A stretch of 64,000 nucleotides of DNA from Agrobacterium larrymoorei (GTDB lineage Bacteria; Pseudomonadota; Alphaproteobacteria; Rhizobiales; Rhizobiaceae). Position 1 is the stretch's first letter; each line of letters begins with the position of its first letter. Shown piece by piece: positions 15,870-25,766 of this stretch. The stretch is taken from assembly GCF_005145045.1 (NCBI RefSeq), contig NZ_CP039692.1:310001-374000 (forward strand). Direction: 5' to 3'. The position numbers and the translations under genes are program-made. A model generated the notes under the pieces. It saw only the letters and a program-made list of their open reading frames with translations. It was not told the DNA's origin and did no database searches.

Positions 15870-17393
15870 ATGTCCGAACAGCTTAACCTTCTGGAAGCGC
15901 GTGCCATTGGCAAGTCCTTCCTCGGTATCACGGCCCTCGACAATGTCGATTTTTCGCTTCGCGCGGGCGAAGTTCATGCGCTGCTTGGTGAAAACGGTGC
16001 AGGCAAATCCACTCTCATCAAGATTTTGACCGGCGTCTATAATCGCGACCGCGGCACGATCCGGCTGGAAGGCGATGAAATTTCCCCGGCGAATGTGGGC
16101 GAAGCGCAGATGCTCGGCATCGGCACCGTCTATCAGGAGGTCAATCTTCTCGAGAACCTGACTGTCGCAGAAAACCTTTTCCTCGGCCGCCAGCCGCGCC
16201 GCTTCGGCCTTATCGACAAGCGTACCATGCGTGCAGAGGCGCAGAAACTTCTAGGCCGTTACGGCCTCTCCATAGATGTGGATGCTCTGCTTTCCAGCTA
16301 TTCGGTGGCGATCCGCCAGATCATTGCAATCGCCCGTGCCGTCGATCTTTCCGGCAAGGTGCTTGTTCTCGATGAGCCGACCGCGAGCCTCGATGCCCAC
16401 GAAGTCGAGATGCTTTTCGCCGTGCTGAAACAGTTGCGCGCGGAAGGTCTCGGCATCGTCATCATCACCCACTTCCTCAATCAGGTTTACGACATTGCCG
16501 ACCGCGTAACGGTGCTGCGCAATGGCAAGCTGGTGGGAACACGCAACATTTCCGAGCTTCCGAGAAGCGAGCTTATTTCCATGATGCTCGGTCGCGAATT
16601 GCAGAACGTGACGCATAATCGACAGGCGCCGGAAGACGCTGTCGTGGATGGCGCGCCGCCGATCCGTTTTGAAGGCTACGGCAAACGCGGAAGCGTCGAA
16701 CCTTTCGATCTGGACGTGCGCCCCGGCGAGGTCGTCGGTATCGCGGGCCTACTCGGCTCCGGTCGAACCGAAACCGCCTTCCTGCTTTTCGGCATCGACA
16801 AGCCGGAAAGCGGAACGGCGACAATTGACGGCAAGCAAGTCTCCATTCTCTCGCCGGAAGCCGCAATCGATCAGGGCTTCGGCTTCTGTCCGGAAGAGCG
16901 GAAAACAGATGGCATCATCGGAGATTTCTCCGTGACCGATAATATTGCGCTTGCCCTTCAAGCGCGGCAGGGCTGGATGAGGCCGATTTCCAAGCGTCAG
17001 AAGGCAGCGCTTGCGAATGACTTCATAAAGTCGCTCGATATTCGCCCGGCAGACCCGGAGCGCCCCATCAAGTTTCTCTCCGGCGGCAACCAGCAAAAGG
17101 CAATTCTTGCGCGCTGGCTTGCCACGGAACCGCGTCTTCTCATTCTGGACGAACCGACACGCGGTATCGATATCGGCGCCCATGCGGAAATTCTGAAAAT
17201 GATCGAGCGCCTTTGCCAGCAGGGCATGTCACTGGTCGTCATCTCCTCGGAACTGGAAGAGCTGACAGCCGTGGCGCATCGCGTCATCGTACTCTCCGAC
17301 CGCAAACATGTAGCCGAACTCAAGGGAAATGACGTGACCGCCGAAAACATCATGCAGGCCATTGCCAATTCCGCACGGACGGAGGCCGCATGA
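15870..17393 (+). CDS. ytfR: YtfR-like sugar ABC transporter ATPase, two domains
   Basis: 507 residues, the usual size of RbsA/YtfR-type tandem ATPases. The N-terminal domain has Walker A GENGAGKST (about 40), a signature region around SSYSVAIRQIIAIARA, and Walker B VLVLDEPTASLD. The C-terminal half has a degenerate Walker A (GLLGSGRTE), signature LSGGNQQKAILARWL and Walker B LLILDEPTRGID. Normally the first site drives transport and the second is weak. Ribosome binding is modest (GCGGAAA). It ends in an ATGA overlap with ytfT, so the membrane genes are coupled to it. Confidence 0.94.
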   Translation: MSEQLNLLEARAIGKSFLGITALDNVDFSLRAGEVHALLGENGAGKSTLIKILTGVYNRDRGTIRLEGDEISPANVGEAQMLGIGTVYQEVNLLENLTVAENLFLGRQPRRFGLIDKRTMRAEAQKLLGRYGLSIDVDALLSSYSVAIRQIIAIARAVDLSGKVLVLDEPTASLDAHEVEMLFAVLKQLRAEGLGIVIITHFLNQVYDIADRVTVLRNGKLVGTRNISELPRSELISMMLGRELQNVTHNRQAPEDAVVDGAPPIRFEGYGKRGSVEPFDLDVRPGEVVGIAGLLGSGRTETAFLLFGIDKPESGTATIDGKQVSILSPEAAIDQGFGFCPEERKTDGIIGDFSVTDNIALALQARQGWMRPISKRQKAALANDFIKSLDIRPADPERPIKFLSGGNQQKAILARWLATEPRLLILDEPTRGIDIGAHAEILKMIERLCQQGMSLVVISSELEELTAVAHRVIVLSDRKHVAELKGNDVTAENIMQAIANSARTEAA

Positions 17394-18436
17394 TGAAGAC
17401 CGTCACACTGAGGCTGAAGCGGCTTGCACCGCAAATCATCGCGCTGTTCATCATTCTGGCTGCGATTGCCGCGATTTCGCCCGGCTTCCTCACCGTTTCC
17501 CTGCAGAACGGTCGCCTATACGGCAGCCTTATCGATATTCTGGTGCGCGCCGCACCCGTAGCGCTACTGACCATCGGCATGACGCTCGTCATCGCCACTA
17601 AAGGTATCGATCTCTCAATCGGCGCGGTCATCGCGATCTGCGGTGCGGTTGCGGCAACCCTTATCAGCAATGGCCACTCGATCCCTGTCGTGATTGCCGT
17701 TTCGCTGGCTGTCGGTATCGCCTGCGGCATATGGAACGGCATTCTGGTGGCGCTTCTCGATATCCAGCCGATCATCGCCACGCTTATTCTCATGGTTGCC
17801 GGGCGCGGTATTGCCCAGCTCATCACCGAAGGCGTGATCCTGACCTTTAACAATGACAGCTTTGCCGCACTCGGCTCAGGTTCCTTTGCAGGCATTCCGC
17901 TACCGGTCGTCATCTGGGTTTTGACTGCGCTCATCATCGGTACGCTCGTGCGCAAATCTGCGCTCGGCTTCCTCATCGAAGCCACCGGCATAAACCGCCG
18001 GGCGGCGGCGCTGGCAGGTGTGCGTGCACGCTTTCTTCTTTTCTTCGTCTACGCCGTTTCCGGTCTCTGCGCCGCCGTCGCGGGCATGATCGTTACCGCC
18101 GATATTCGCGGCGCGGATGCGAACAATGCCGGGTTATGGCTCGAACTCGACGCCATTCTGGCGGTCGTCATCGGCGGCACATCGCTCAATGGCGGGCGTT
18201 TCTCGATCACCGCATCTCTCATCGGCGCACTTATCATCCAGACCATCAATACCGGCATTCTGGTTTCTGGCTTCCCGCCGGAATTCAATCTCATCATCAA
18301 GGCAGGCATCATCATCGTCGTGCTGACCCTTCAGTCGCCCGCCCTGATGACGCTCGTCGGGTTTGCAAAATCATCCAGACGTCAGGCCGCAATTCCGCCA
18401 GCGCAGACAATCAAGAAAGAGGGAACGGCGCGATGA
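17390..18436 (+). CDS. ytfT: YtfT-like sugar ABC permease
   Basis: 348 residues with about ten hydrophobic segments, of the RbsC/BPD_transp_2 family. The family segment MTLVIATKGIDLSIGAVIAICGAV and the conserved IGGTSLNGGRFSI near the C-terminus are present. It overlaps ytfR (ATGA) and yjfF (ATGA). Such importers pair two different permease subunits, here YtfT and YjfF, in the inner membrane. Confidence 0.93.
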   Translation: MMKTVTLRLKRLAPQIIALFIILAAIAAISPGFLTVSLQNGRLYGSLIDILVRAAPVALLTIGMTLVIATKGIDLSIGAVIAICGAVAATLISNGHSIPVVIAVSLAVGIACGIWNGILVALLDIQPIIATLILMVAGRGIAQLITEGVILTFNNDSFAALGSGSFAGIPLPVVIWVLTALIIGTLVRKSALGFLIEATGINRRAAALAGVRARFLLFFVYAVSGLCAAVAGMIVTADIRGADANNAGLWLELDAILAVVIGGTSLNGGRFSITASLIGALIIQTINTGILVSGFPPEFNLIIKAGIIIVVLTLQSPALMTLVGFAKSSRRQAAIPPAQTIKKEGTAR

Positions 18437-19413
18437 TCCATACCCGCAACCTTCCCTTCCTCACCACGCTGGCCATCTTCATCGTCGCCTATGCGCTCTG
18501 CGTCTGGCAGTATCCGGCGATGTTTTCGACACGGGTGATCGGCAATCTGCTGACGGATAATGCCTTTCTGGGCATCGCAGCCGTCGGCATGACATTCGTC
18601 ATTCTTTCAGGCGGAATAGACCTTTCAATCGGCTCCGTCATTGCCTTCACCAGCGTTTTCACGGCCGTTCTGGTCGGCTCTTATGGCGTCAATCCATTGC
18701 TGGCCTTTGCGGCAGCCCTTCTCATCGCGACGATTTTCGGTTGCCTGATGGGCGCGATGATCCACTTCCTGACCATTCCGCCTTTCGTGGTGACGCTTGC
18801 GGGCATGTTCCTTGCGCGCGGAGCGGCCTATCTCATTTCGACGGAATCCGTGCCGATCTCCCACCCGGTCATCGATGCTATACAGGGTTTTTATTTTCGC
18901 TTTCCAGGCGGCGGTCGGCTCACAGCGCTCGCCATTCTGATGCTGATCGTTTTTGGCGTCGGGATGCTTGTGGCCGCCCGCACGCGGTTTGGCGCCAATG
19001 TTTATGCGCTTGGTGGAAACCAGCAATCTGCGGAACTGATGGGCGTGCCGATTGGACCGACGACGATTGGCATTTATGCGCTCTCCGGCTTTCTGTCGGG
19101 CCTCGCCGGTATCGTTTACACGCTCTACACCTCTTCCGGTTACTCGCTTGCGACAGTCGGTGTGGAGCTGGATGCGATTGCAGCGGTGGTCATCGGCGGC
19201 ACCCTGTTGACGGGTGGCACCGGCCTTGTTGCGGGCACCTTCGTCGGCATTCTCATTCAGGGTCTTATCCAGACCTACATCGTTTTCGAGGGCACGTTGT
19301 CCTCATGGTGGACGAAAATCGTTATAGGCGTACTGCTCTTCGTGTTCATCGTGTTGCAACGCACCATCATTTGGTATTCAAACAGGAGGCTTGGCGGAGC
19401 TCATCCGGCCTAG
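18433..19413 (+). CDS. yjfF: YjfF-like sugar ABC permease
   Basis: 326 residues from the ATG at 18433, which overlaps the ytfT stop; a longer in-frame opening upstream lies inside ytfT and is discarded. It is an RbsC-family permease with GMTFVILSGGIDLSIGSVIAF and IGGTLLTGGTGLVAGTFVG. It resembles Escherichia coli YjfF (331 residues) in size and order. It is the second membrane subunit of the furanose importer. Confidence 0.93.
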   Translation: MIHTRNLPFLTTLAIFIVAYALCVWQYPAMFSTRVIGNLLTDNAFLGIAAVGMTFVILSGGIDLSIGSVIAFTSVFTAVLVGSYGVNPLLAFAAALLIATIFGCLMGAMIHFLTIPPFVVTLAGMFLARGAAYLISTESVPISHPVIDAIQGFYFRFPGGGRLTALAILMLIVFGVGMLVAARTRFGANVYALGGNQQSAELMGVPIGPTTIGIYALSGFLSGLAGIVYTLYTSSGYSLATVGVELDAIAAVVIGGTLLTGGTGLVAGTFVGILIQGLIQTYIVFEGTLSSWWTKIVIGVLLFVFIVLQRTIIWYSNRRLGGAHPA

Positions 19414-19435
19414 CTGGAAGTAAGGGAGGCGATTT

Positions 19436-20170
19436 TTGGGGCTGCTGGAAAACACGATTACCGGACGGAAACGTCGCAGCAGCCATGCTCATGTTGTGGC
19501 CGAACTGGGCAGCGCCATCGTATCGGGCAGCATACCGGAAGGCTCGCTGCTTCCCAATGATGCGGAGCTTTCTCTGCGTTTCGGCGTATCGAGAACCGTT
19601 CTGCGCGAGACGATGAAGACGCTTGCGGCAAAGCGCCTTGTCGAGCCGAAAGCCAAGGTGGGAACCCGCGTTCTCGACAAATCCAGCTGGAACTTCTTTG
19701 ACCCGGACGTGCTGGGCTGGCGTTGCGATGCGGGGATCGATCCTGAATTCATCGAGCATCTGGCCGAAATTCGACTCGCGCTGGAGCCTGCCGCAGCCGC
19801 TGCTGCCGCGCGTCAGGCATCGCATGAGGATATCGTTTCTCTCTACGTGATTGCCGCCAAATTCGACAACGTCAATCACACGCCGGAAAGCATCGCGAAG
19901 GTCGATCTCGAGTTTCACCTTGCCGTTGCGCGCATCTCAGGCAACCCCTTCATGCGCTCTGCAAGCGGGCTGATCGAAGCGGCGCTCGCCATCTCCTTCA
20001 AGCTCTCCTCGCCCGCCTCCGCGCCGGAAACGATCTCGGAAATCGCCTCCAATCACCTGCGCATCGTCCACGCCATTGCCGCGCGCGATGAGGATGCGGC
20101 GGTGAAATCCATGCGCCATGTCATCGAAGTCGGCAAGGAACGCACGCGGGGCGCGGTTCGCCAGCCCTAA
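19436..20170 (+). CDS. GntR/FadR-family regulator of the sugar island
   Basis: 244 residues from a TTG start with a good AGGGAGG site seven bases upstream. An N-terminal winged helix (residues about 17-75; LLPNDAELSLRFGVSRTVLRETMKTLAAKRLVEPK) is followed by an all-helical FCD ligand domain. In it, Asp in KVDLEFH, the His of that segment and His in NHLRIVHAI fit the metal site of the family. It lies 22 bases behind yjfF, so it is probably in the importer operon and regulates it and the divergent dehydratase. A sugar acid or sugar phosphate is a likely effector. Confidence 0.88.
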   Translation: MGLLENTITGRKRRSSHAHVVAELGSAIVSGSIPEGSLLPNDAELSLRFGVSRTVLRETMKTLAAKRLVEPKAKVGTRVLDKSSWNFFDPDVLGWRCDAGIDPEFIEHLAEIRLALEPAAAAAAARQASHEDIVSLYVIAAKFDNVNHTPESIAKVDLEFHLAVARISGNPFMRSASGLIEAALAISFKLSSPASAPETISEIASNHLRIVHAIAARDEDAAVKSMRHVIEVGKERTRGAVRQP

Positions 20171-20190
20171 GCGTGATCTTACCCGACCGC

Positions 20191-23100
20191 TCAATGGAAG
20201 TTACGGCCCTTGATGGTGATGTGCTCTTCAGCCCCATCATCCGCAATAAGCGCATTGCGCTTCTTCAGCGTTCGATGATCCTCCGGCACCCCGCGATGAA
20301 ATTCGTCACCTCGTCCATGAGGCAGCGGGAACGGCTTTTCCCGTTCACCCACGCTTTTCAGAATATCGGATAGATCGGTGATGCGGTGCGCTACCAGATG
20401 CACCACCTCTCCCTCCCGCTGGATCTTGCCATAGATGCCCACCATGCTGGCCCCCAGCAATGCGCGCCGATATTTCTCGAAGGTCTTCGACCACACAACG
20501 GCATTGGCAATGCCTGTTTCGTCCTCCATGGTCACGAAGATAACCCCCTTGGCCGAACCGGGGCGTTGACGCACTAGTACGAGGCCAGCCGCTTCAACCC
20601 ATCCTCCATCCCTCGTTTTGGTTGCCTGCTCGCAGGTAACGATGCGTTTTTGCGCAAGATCATGGCGCAGGAAGGCCATGGGATGCTGGCGCAGGGTCAA
20701 TCCCGTATGACCGTAATCCTGCACCACCTCGCCTCCCGCCGTCATCGGGCGCAGCATGACTTCAGGCTCGTTCAACTCCTCGATGGTCCGCTGCTGCTCA
20801 CGCGCTGCCGCGGCAAAGAGCGGCAATGGCTCATCCCGCAACGCCTTGATCGCCCAAAGCGCCTGTCGTCGCGAAAGCCCCAGCGACGGCAGAAAAGCAT
20901 CCGCCTCCGCCAGACAAACCAGCGCCGCCACAGGAACCCCCGCCCGCTGCCACAGGTCATCGATAGAAACGAAAGGGCTTTCCTCCCGGCAGGCTATGAT
21001 ATCGCCAGCCTTCTCGTTCGACAGGCCTTTGACGAGACACATGCCAAGCCGAACCGCCCCACGCTCCCTCACCACGTCCTCCAGCGTGCAATCCCAACGG
21101 CTTGAATTGACACAGACAGGCCGCACTTCGACACCATGATCCCGCGCATCGCGCACGATCTGCGCAGGCGCATAAAAACCCATAGGCTGGGAATTGAGCA
21201 GCGCCGCACAAAACACATCGGGGTGGTGGCATTTGACCCAAGCGGAGGCGTAAGCGATCAGTGCGAAAGAGGCGGCATGGCTTTCGGGGAAGCCATAGCT
21301 GCCGAAGCCTTTAATTTGCTCAAAAAGTCGCTTTGCAAACTCCTCTGGAAACCCATTTTCAATGAGACCACTGACCAACTGCTTCTCAAATCCAGCAATC
21401 GTTCCGACATTTTTAAATGTCGCCATTGCGCGTCTTAGCTGATCTGCCTCATTCGGTGTGAACCCTGCGCAATCGATGGCCAGGCGCATCGCATGCTCCT
21501 GAAAAAGCGGGACGCCAAGCGTCTTATACAGGACTTTTTCGAGCGCCGGATGCTCGTATTCGATTGTCTTGCCTTGCGCTTTTTCCGCACGCCGTTTGAG
21601 GTAGGGATGCACCATGTTTCCCTGAATAGGACCGGGTCGGACAATAGCCACCTGAATGACGAGGTCATATAATTCACGAGGCCTCAACCGCGGCAGCATG
21701 GACATCTGCGCCCGGCTTTCGATCTGGAATGTGCCAATCGTATCGGCCTTGCAGATCATGTCGTAGGTCGGAGAATCCTTCTGTGGTATCGCGGCCAGGT
21801 CTAGCCTTTTACCCTTGTGCTCCTCGATCAAATCGAATGCCCGCCGCATGCAGGACAGCATGCCAAGCGCTAAGCAATCCATTTTCATAAACTGGACTGT
21901 CTCGATGTCATCCTTGTCCCATTCGATAATCCGTCTTTCATCCATGGCGGCTGGCAGAATAGGAACAAGCTCATCCAGCCGGTCATGCGTCAGCACGAAA
22001 CCACCCGGATGCTGGCTGTGATGGCGGGGCGTGCCGATGAGTTGCTTTGCCAGATCGAAAGCCAAGCGCACTCTGCGATCGTTTAGATTGATATTGAGCT
22101 CAGTTGCCTGTTTTTCGCCAACGCCTTCGGTCCACCACCAAATTTGCGAGGCCATGAGCTTGGTCAGGTCTTCCGGTAGCCCCAAAACCTTTCCAACATC
22201 GCGAATGGCGCCCTTGCCACGATAACAGCTAATGACAGAGCAAAGCGCCGCCTTGTCATATCCATAATTTTTGTAAATCCATTGGATGATTTCTTCGCGG
22301 CGCTGATGTTCGAAATCCACGTCTATATCAGGCGGCTCGTCGCGATCTTCAGAAACGAAGCGCTCGAAAAGCAGGTCGCTTTCATTGGGGTCGATGGCGG
22401 TAATGCCCAGGACATAACAGACGGCGGAATTCGCTGCCGATCCCCTGCCCTGACAGAGAATTTCCATTTCCCGAGCCTTACGCACGATCCTGTTGACGGT
22501 CAAAAAATATGGCGCGTATTCCTTCTTGGCGATAATCGCCAACTCATGTTGAAGGATATTCTTTACCTTCTCTGGCAGGCCATTGGGATATCGCACCGGC
22601 ACCTCATCCCAGACGTATTTCTCCAAAGCCTCCTGCGCACTCAGGCCCGGCACTTGGCGCTCGTCAGGATACTGATATTTTAGTTCCTTCAGAGAAAATT
22701 TGCACCGTTTCATAATCTCCAGCGTTCGTCTTAACGCTTCAGGATAGGCGGAAAACAGCCGATGCATTTCCTGTGGTGGCTTAAGATACCGGTCCGCGTG
22801 GCGCTCCCGCTTGAACCCGGCATCATCGATGGTGCAATTGTGGCGGATGCAGGTGACGACATCTTGCAACATGCGTCGGTCAGGCTCATGAAACAGGACG
22901 TCATTGGTAACGACAGTCGGAACGCCTAAACGTTGCGCCATTTGCGACAACTCATGCAGACGCAAGTGATCATTGGGACGACGGCGAAGACTCATTGCCA
23001 CATAAGCACGGTCTCCGAAATCCGCCTTCAATCGCCCCAACCGGATGGACAGTCCGTCATCGAGCATATCAGGCAACAGAACAACCAGAAGCCCTTCTCC

Positions 23101-23454
23101 GTATGCAACCAGATCGCTCCACTTGAGATCGCATTTCCCCTTCTTCAAATCCTTTTTGCCAAAGGTCAGCAACTTGCATAGGCGGCCATAAGCGGCTCTG
23201 TCTGTGGGGTAGACCAGCACGGAAATATCGTCCTGCAAGTCAAGACGGCAGCCAACGACAAGACGCATCTGATGCTTTTCGGCGGCCTGAAAGGCACGGG
23301 GTATTCCCGTCAAGCAATTTCGATCCACAATCCCAAGCGCTTCGATGCCCAGCGCCTTGGCCTGCGCAAACAGTTCCTCGCAAGAGCTTGCCCCACGCAG
23401 AAAGGAGAAATGCGATGTAACCTGAAGTTCGGCGTAGCGGACGGTTTCGCTCAT
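20191..23454 (-). CDS. dnaE2: Error-prone DNA polymerase DnaE2 (ImuC)
   Basis: 1087 residues, normal for DnaE2. A PHP domain is at the N-terminus ([19 protein letters not shown]). The polymerase palm has PDIDVDF with the catalytic acids, and PGGFVLT and [17 protein letters not shown] follow. An OB-fold is near the C-terminus ([25 protein letters not shown]). It carries out mutagenic bypass of lesions as part of the SOS response, together with ImuA and ImuB. The ATG overlaps the imuB stop (ATGA). Confidence 0.96.
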   Translation of the reverse strand: MSETVRYAELQVTSHFSFLRGASSCEELFAQAKALGIEALGIVDRNCLTGIPRAFQAAEKHQMRLVVGCRLDLQDDISVLVYPTDRAAYGRLCKLLTFGKKDLKKGKCDLKWSDLVAYGEGLLVVLLPDMLDDGLSIRLGRLKADFGDRAYVAMSLRRRPNDHLRLHELSQMAQRLGVPTVVTNDVLFHEPDRRMLQDVVTCIRHNCTIDDAGFKRERHADRYLKPPQEMHRLFSAYPEALRRTLEIMKRCKFSLKELKYQYPDERQVPGLSAQEALEKYVWDEVPVRYPNGLPEKVKNILQHELAIIAKKEYAPYFLTVNRIVRKAREMEILCQGRGSAANSAVCYVLGITAIDPNESDLLFERFVSEDRDEPPDIDVDFEHQRREEIIQWIYKNYGYDKAALCSVISCYRGKGAIRDVGKVLGLPEDLTKLMASQIWWWTEGVGEKQATELNINLNDRRVRLAFDLAKQLIGTPRHHSQHPGGFVLTHDRLDELVPILPAAMDERRIIEWDKDDIETVQFMKMDCLALGMLSCMRRAFDLIEEHKGKRLDLAAIPQKDSPTYDMICKADTIGTFQIESRAQMSMLPRLRPRELYDLVIQVAIVRPGPIQGNMVHPYLKRRAEKAQGKTIEYEHPALEKVLYKTLGVPLFQEHAMRLAIDCAGFTPNEADQLRRAMATFKNVGTIAGFEKQLVSGLIENGFPEEFAKRLFEQIKGFGSYGFPESHAASFALIAYASAWVKCHHPDVFCAALLNSQPMGFYAPAQIVRDARDHGVEVRPVCVNSSRWDCTLEDVVRERGAVRLGMCLVKGLSNEKAGDIIACREESPFVSIDDLWQRAGVPVAALVCLAEADAFLPSLGLSRRQALWAIKALRDEPLPLFAAAAREQQRTIEELNEPEVMLRPMTAGGEVVQDYGHTGLTLRQHPMAFLRHDLAQKRIVTCEQATKTRDGGWVEAAGLVLVRQRPGSAKGVIFVTMEDETGIANAVVWSKTFEKYRRALLGASMVGIYGKIQREGEVVHLVAHRITDLSDILKSVGEREKPFPLPHGRGDEFHRGVPEDHRTLKKRNALIADDGAEEHITIKGRNFH

Positions 23455-24968
23455 CCGAACAATCCGTGCATGAACCAGTTGAGCGATCCGGTTTCGGTGT
23501 GTTCGCCATCACCGGAGCGGAATATCCAGAAGCGTTCGCCATTTTCGTTTTCCACGCGGAAATAATCGCGCACGGCGGCCAATTCGCGGTCGCGTTTCCA
23601 CCACTCTCCGAAAACCCGCTCGGGCCCATCGGCTCTTTTGACGGTGTGGCGGATGCCGCGCCAAATGAAGCTTCTGGGTGGGTGGTCTGGAAGGAGTGCT
23701 ACGGTCTGGATCGGCTCCGGCTTGAAGAGAAGCCGCACCGGACGCGGCCAGTGATCCGGCCATTCAAGATCATCCGGCACAGCCTCAGCCGGAATTTTCT
23801 GCACCGAACGTTCCGGCACATCGCTTTGAACGGCGGCATAACGATAAACCTTGTGGCCGCGGTTGATGATCACATCGACAGCCTCGCCGATATCGGCTTT
23901 CGCCTCCTCCAGAAGCGTGGTTCGGGCCTGCCCTGCCACAAGCGTTTCGGCATGGGTGGCCGTCAGCGTCATCTTCTCGATACCGAAGCCGGGATCGATC
24001 GTGTCGATCCGGTCGGTGAGAAGCCGCGTCAGTTGCTTGATGTCGCGCGCAGGCTTGGACGTGCCCGCCCGGATGGCCTGCAAACCGCTATCGACGCGAT
24101 GAAGAACGAGATCGACGCGGCGCGCGCCAAGACCACGTTTTTCCAAATCCAGGCAAAGCTTTTCCACCAGCATCCTCGTGTATTTCGCAATGGTTTCCGC
24201 AGCCCCGATGGGTTCTGGGAAAAACCTCTTTACCTCAACAAGTTCAGCAACGCGGATAGGCTCTATCGGCTCGGACAAGGAGCCATGGGCCTGATCCAGC
24301 CTGCGGCCGATCTCAGGTCCGAAGCGAAGCGTCAAAGGTGCGCGCGGCGCAGATGCCAGTTCCCCAATGCTCTTGAAACCCAGCACCTTCAAATCGCCGA
24401 CCAGACGCGCATCCAGCCGCAAAGCGGCAAGCGGCAAAGGAGCAAGAGCGGGGGCGACACTTCCCCGCGGCAGCACCGTCACCGCACCGCGCCCGAAGCG
24501 AGCCAGCGCATGGGCAGCCCCCCAGCTTTCGGCAATGGCGGCACGGGCAGTGAAGCCAAGGCCATGCAGACGGTTGACCATGCCCTTCAGCATCATCGTT
24601 TCGTTTCCGTGCAGATGGTCGGCCCCGGTCGTGTCCAGCACCAACCCATCATCCGGGTCCGGCGCGACGATGGGGGCGTAGATGCGCAGAAACCAGAAGG
24701 CCAGTTCGCGCAGGGCCTTTGCATCCTCCGCAGGCTTCAGGTCTTCAACGATGAGGTTCGGTATAAGCGCCTGCGCCTTGCTGGCAGGCATGCCAAGGCG
24801 CAGACCCGCTTTCAGCGCAGCAACATCCAGTGCCGCGATGACGCGGCGGCTGCCCTGCCGGGCGATCATGATGACGGGGCGATCAACCGACGGCGCCTGG
24901 ACGCCAAGTGTCCTGCGATATCGATCCGTCTGCCATGTCGGCAGGTAAAGCGAGACGACCCTTTGCAT
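23451..24968 (-). CDS. imuB: ImuB, Y-family-like DNA polymerase accessory protein
   Basis: 505 residues from the ATG at 24968, where the sequence begins [19 protein letters not shown] as expected for ImuB; the longer in-frame opening upstream overlaps imuA and is not family-like. The N-terminal catalytic DxD of active Y-family polymerases is replaced by YLPTW, so it is thought to be catalytically inactive and to act as hub, binding DnaE2, ImuA and the beta clamp. The chosen start overlaps imuA by 86 bases, which is unusual. It is coupled to dnaE2. Confidence 0.93.
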   Translation of the reverse strand: MQRVVSLYLPTWQTDRYRRTLGVQAPSVDRPVIMIARQGSRRVIAALDVAALKAGLRLGMPASKAQALIPNLIVEDLKPAEDAKALRELAFWFLRIYAPIVAPDPDDGLVLDTTGADHLHGNETMMLKGMVNRLHGLGFTARAAIAESWGAAHALARFGRGAVTVLPRGSVAPALAPLPLAALRLDARLVGDLKVLGFKSIGELASAPRAPLTLRFGPEIGRRLDQAHGSLSEPIEPIRVAELVEVKRFFPEPIGAAETIAKYTRMLVEKLCLDLEKRGLGARRVDLVLHRVDSGLQAIRAGTSKPARDIKQLTRLLTDRIDTIDPGFGIEKMTLTATHAETLVAGQARTTLLEEAKADIGEAVDVIINRGHKVYRYAAVQSDVPERSVQKIPAEAVPDDLEWPDHWPRPVRLLFKPEPIQTVALLPDHPPRSFIWRGIRHTVKRADGPERVFGEWWKRDRELAAVRDYFRVENENGERFWIFRSGDGEHTETGSLNWFMHGLFG

Positions 24969-25644
24969 CACAGGCTTCCACTTCCAGTTCAAATGGTTCA
25001 GCGCCACGGGCGCGCAAAAGCTCCATGTTCCAGCGAGACCGCCCCACCCCTCGCACCGGCAAGGGAGACGAAGGCCGCACGGAAATGCGCCAGCGAGTAA
25101 CGGCGGCAGTCGGCTGGCCGAAATCCACAGCACCAGAGGGATGACGCCAGCGGCGAAGCGCAAGTGCGGCGACGCCCGATGTCTCCGCTGTCAATTGAAG
25201 ACGGCGCGACATATTCATGGGCAGCTTCGAGACTTCTCCCACCACGGCCCCAAAGCCATTGCAGCGAAGCCCTTCCTCGAAGCAATCCAGCACGCCTTTT
25301 TCATCCCGGCATTCAACGATGATCAGCCTGTTTTGCGAAAGCCCGGCCTGCGTCAGCGCTGGCATGAAAAGATCTGGCCGGGTAACGCACCAGAGTATCT
25401 TTCCCTTTAACCGCGCCGCGATACCGGCACAGAACAGCGCGGAGGCCGCGCCATCCACGACGCCGTTTCCCCCACCGCTTACCTCATGCAAGCTGCCAAG
25501 TTTCAGCCCCCCACCAGGCAGATGGTCATCGATGGCCGGAAGACCGAAAGGCAGAGTCTCCTGCTGTCTGGCAGGACCCTGAGTGATCCTCTCCAGTCTT
25601 TCCCGCAATTCCTCCACGACAAGCTGTTCGGCGCGTTTCTGCAT
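24883..25644 (-). CDS. imuA: ImuA, RecA-like SOS mutagenesis protein
   Basis: 253 residues. The RecA-like core begins with LPFGLPAIDDHLPGGGLKLGSLHEVSGG, and the P-loop is degenerate (SGGGNGVVDGAA), as in ImuA. KILWCVTRPDLFMPALTQAGL is a typical segment. It is the first gene of imuA-imuB-dnaE2 and is preceded by an SOS box. The C-terminal 28 codons overlap the start of imuB. Its role is in lesion bypass and mutagenesis in the nucleoid; the biochemical task is incompletely known for the family. Confidence 0.93.
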   Translation of the reverse strand: MQKRAEQLVVEELRERLERITQGPARQQETLPFGLPAIDDHLPGGGLKLGSLHEVSGGGNGVVDGAASALFCAGIAARLKGKILWCVTRPDLFMPALTQAGLSQNRLIIVECRDEKGVLDCFEEGLRCNGFGAVVGEVSKLPMNMSRRLQLTAETSGVAALALRRWRHPSGAVDFGQPTAAVTRWRISVRPSSPLPVRGVGRSRWNMELLRARGAEPFELEVEACDAKGRLALPADMADGSISQDTWRPGAVG

Positions 25645-25685
25645 GACACGAAACTTTTAAGAGCATTCCACGCTAAAAATCTTAT

Positions 25686-25700
25686 GTTCACTTTTTGTTC
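25686..25700 (-). promoter_or_regulatory. LexA binding site (SOS box) of imuA
   Basis: On the plus strand GTTC-ACTTTTT-GTTC, on the minus strand GAAC-AAAAAGT-GAAC: a perfect match to the alphaproteobacterial LexA direct repeat GAAC-N7-GAAC. It lies 42 bases upstream of the imuA start, where it would cover the promoter. Confidence 0.9.
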
Positions 25701-25766
25701 CAATTTTAGGAAAGAGTCAACAAGCCAAAGGCAGACTCCTGTGGAGAGTCTGAAAATTGATGCGCC

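Noticed and set aside
23466..25100. 544-codon open frame on the plus strand
   Set aside because: It is antisense to imuB; the imuB frame has the real ribosome site, family start and couplings.
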